Shown one piece after another: positions 40,643-42,267 of a stretch of 42,267 nt of DNA. The position numbers and the translations under genes are program-made. The stretch comes from JAQVWU01 sp964628455. Lineage in GTDB: Bacteria > Bacillota > Clostridia > Oscillospirales > CAG-272. The notes under the pieces are model-generated. The model was not told the DNA's origin. It searched no databases and saw only the letters and a program-made list of their open reading frames with translations. Numbering within the stretch: the first letter of the stretch is position 1; the number at the start of each line of letters is the position of its first letter. The DNA lies in assembly GCA_964628455.1 (NCBI GenBank), contig CAZVPD010000011.1, positions 1 to 42,267 on the forward strand, read 5' to 3'.

Positions 40643-41448
40643 CGCTCGGTCAGTTTTTTCCGGGGGACTCCCTTCTGCATAAAATAGACCCCCGCATAAA
40701 AATCATCGTAACGCTCTTCTATATAACGTCGATTTTTCTGGCGACAAGCGCGGCGGGCTTCCTGTTCATCGTTCTTTTTACCGGACTGCTTGTTTTTATC
40801 AGCAGAATACCGTTTAAGATCGTCATCAGGGGGCTGCGCCCGCTGATCATCATCATTACGTTCACCGCGGTCATCAATATCTTCTGGACCAAAGGCGAAA
40901 CCCTGCTGATCGATTTCCATTTCATACACATTTATCTCGAGGGGATCATGTACGCCCTGCTGATGATCATACGGATCACAGCGCTGCTTGCGGGGACGGG
41001 TGTCGTGCTGACCTATACGACATCGCCGATCGCCCTGACCGACGGGATCGAACGTCTGCTCGCACCGCTTAAGAAAATCAGACTCCCCGTTCACGAATTT
41101 GCCATGATGATGACGATCGCCCTGCGTTTTATTCCGACTCTGATCGAAGAAACCGATAAGATCATGAACGCCCAGAAAGCGCGCGGAGCCGATTTTTCCA
41201 CCGGCAGTCTGACCAAACGGGCCAAAGCCCTGATACCCGTGCTGATCCCTTTGTTCATTTCGGCCTTCCGCCGTGCCGATGAACTGGCGACGGCTATGGA
41301 ATGCAGATGTTACCGGGGGGGGGACAACAGGACCCGGATGACCGTATTATACCTGCGTTTCTCCGATTTCGCGGCTTTGTTCCTCTTTGCCGCCTTCGGC
41401 GCCGCGATCGTCCTTCTGAACACCTTCATCCCGATCTATTCGTTATGA
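40627..41448 (+). CDS. ecfT: ECF transporter transmembrane protein EcfT
   Basis: 273 residues. It begins LKDITLGQFFPGDSLLHKID and has four to six membrane helices. The two Ala-Arg-Gly type coupling motifs appear as NAQKARGAD and, later, in AMECRCYRGGDNR, the helices that contact the ATPases. The start is TTG, with a run of G as ribosome site, inside ecfA2. A nine-G run (41315-41323) lies in the coding sequence at the second coupling motif. The end overlaps truA by 4 nt (ATGA). Confidence 0.93.
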   Translation: MLKDITLGQFFPGDSLLHKIDPRIKIIVTLFYITSIFLATSAAGFLFIVLFTGLLVFISRIPFKIVIRGLRPLIIIITFTAVINIFWTKGETLLIDFHFIHIYLEGIMYALLMIIRITALLAGTGVVLTYTTSPIALTDGIERLLAPLKKIRLPVHEFAMMMTIALRFIPTLIEETDKIMNAQKARGADFSTGSLTKRAKALIPVLIPLFISAFRRADELATAMECRCYRGGDNRTRMTVLYLRFSDFAALFLFAAFGAAIVLLNTFIPIYSL

Positions 41449-42197
41449 AGATCCTGCTTAAACTCAGTTATCTCGGAACAAACTACAGCGGATTTCAGGT
41501 CCAGAAAAACGCGGTCACGGTCCAGCAGCGTCTGCAGGACGCCGCGGAAGCCGTATTCGGTTTCCGGTGCCCGGTCACAGGCTGCGGGCGCACGGACAGC
41601 GGAGTTCACGCAAACATGTACTACTGCGTCTTGGACACGGCCGGAGCCGTAAATTCCGTTCCCGAAGAACAACTGGCCGGCGCGCTCAATCACTGTCTCC
41701 CCGGCGACATATCCGTCAGCAGGGCAAACGCGGTATGCGACGCGTTTCATCCGAGGTATGACGTCAGGTACAAGGAGTATCTTTATCTGATCTGGAACGA
41801 ACGCAGCCGGAACCCCTTCTTTCTTGACCGCGCCTACCATTACATCCGTCCGCTCGATGAAAACAAAATGAATGAAGCCGCGTTATCGTTCAGGGGACGC
41901 CATGATTTCAGGGCGTTTATGGCTGCGGGATCTTCCGTAAGGGACACGGAGAGAGAGATCTACCATACGGAAGTCGGGCGCGACGGCGGTTTTGTGAAAT
42001 TTACCGTTACCGGAAACGGCTTTTTATACAACATGGTGCGGATCATGGCGGGGACGCTGATCTGTATTTCCGACGGGAAAATCCCGGCGGACGGCATCCC
42101 GCAGATCATCGCGGGGAAAAGCAGAAAAGCCGCAGGATTTACCGTGCCTTCATGCGGATTATACTTAAACAGGGTGGTATTTAAAACCGATGCCTGA
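41445..42197 (+). CDS. truA: tRNA pseudouridine(38-40) synthase TruA
   Basis: 250 residues. The catalytic Asp51 lies in GCGRTDSGVHA. Other family segments are LSYLGTNYSGFQVQKN at the N terminus, FHPRYDVRYKEYLYLIW and FTVTGNGFLYNMVRIMAGTL. It isomerises uridines 38-40 in the anticodon stem. The ATG at 41445 overlaps the ecfT stop, and a longer in-frame reading is excluded. Its end overlaps the next start by 8 nt. Confidence 0.97.
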   Translation: MKILLKLSYLGTNYSGFQVQKNAVTVQQRLQDAAEAVFGFRCPVTGCGRTDSGVHANMYYCVLDTAGAVNSVPEEQLAGALNHCLPGDISVSRANAVCDAFHPRYDVRYKEYLYLIWNERSRNPFFLDRAYHYIRPLDENKMNEAALSFRGRHDFRAFMAAGSSVRDTEREIYHTEVGRDGGFVKFTVTGNGFLYNMVRIMAGTLICISDGKIPADGIPQIIAGKSRKAAGFTVPSCGLYLNRVVFKTDA

Positions 42198-42267
42198 AAA
42201 AACGAAACGGCCGGAGAAGAAAAGCGCCCCCCCGGCTTCGAAAAAAAGGAAGCCCCGCTTTGAGGAC
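42190..42267 (+). CDS. Start of a Lys/Pro-rich protein (partial, runs off the edge)
   Basis: 26 codons to the window end, reading MPEKTKRPEKKSAPPASKKR then KPRFED. The start overlaps the truA stop by 8 nt. It is a basic, probably disordered N terminus; nothing identifies the family. In Firmicutes rplM often follows truA, and this sequence does not resemble L13. The ribosome site is weak, so the start is provisional. Confidence 0.45.
   Translation, partial: MPEKTKRPEKKSAPPASKKRKPRFED

Overview
The window looks like part of a genome from an uncultured Clostridia-class Firmicute with roughly 50% GC. The evidence is the combination of a paired TIGR03960/TIGR03936 radical-SAM system, the DUF1836, DUF4364 and DUF951 families, an AbrB/SpoVT regulator, zinc-ribbon (C+) forms of S14, S4 and L36, a KOW-domain protein between map and infA, strong GGAGG ribosome sites and consensus sigma-A promoters. 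Three runs of exactly ten Ns (20267-20276, 22728-22737, 32325-32334) show it is a scaffold, probably from a metagenome. Two of the three gaps have flanks that do not fit together, so the joins need care.

Bases 1-11895 are transcribed leftward. A strong promoter and leader, very probably of an rRNA operon, run off the left edge. Moving right come a TIGR03936 protein, its radical-SAM partner, a large membrane protein resembling a catalytically dead P-type ATPase, rlmB, a small zinc-ribbon protein, a SigH-like sigma factor, a DUF4364 protein, a peptide-binding lipoprotein, a GNAT acetyltransferase and a HAD-IIA phosphatase. A type II pantothenate kinase (11950-12771) is the only rightward gene in this half.

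Bases 12885-29430, on the minus strand, hold the complete S10-spc-alpha supercluster in the order rpsJ rplC rplD rplW rplB rpsS rplV rpsC rplP rpmC rpsQ rplN rplX rplE rpsN rpsH rplF rplR rpsE rpmD rplO secY adk map KOW infA rpmJ rpsM rpsK rpsD rpoA rplQ. rpmD and rplE are interrupted by assembly gaps. A small unknown gene with its own promoter sits at the head of the cluster, where tuf or fusA is often found. L17 carries a lysine-rich tail and S3 a glycine-rich repeat tail. IF-1 appears to start at CTG.

Bases 30059-35358 hold an abrB regulator on the plus strand with a clear promoter and terminator, then leftward genes: a ComEC-like metallo-hydrolase, a DUF1836 regulator, a YfhO membrane protein and a DUF951 protein. 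From 35417 rightward a consensus promoter drives ruvC, ruvA, ruvB, a SAM-dependent methyltransferase, the ECF transporter module ecfA1-ecfA2-ecfT, truA, and the first codons of a Lys/Pro-rich protein at the right edge. ecfA-ecfA-ecfT-truA usually follows rplQ in Firmicutes; here it follows the ruv genes.

Most of the window is housekeeping: translation, protein export, recombination repair, RNA modification and vitamin uptake. I did not find a defence system, CRISPR array, prophage or insertion sequence. The most unusual items are the pseudo-P-type ATPase, the CTG start of infA, degenerate 9-bp intergenic repeats, and the chimeric joins at gaps 1 and 2.
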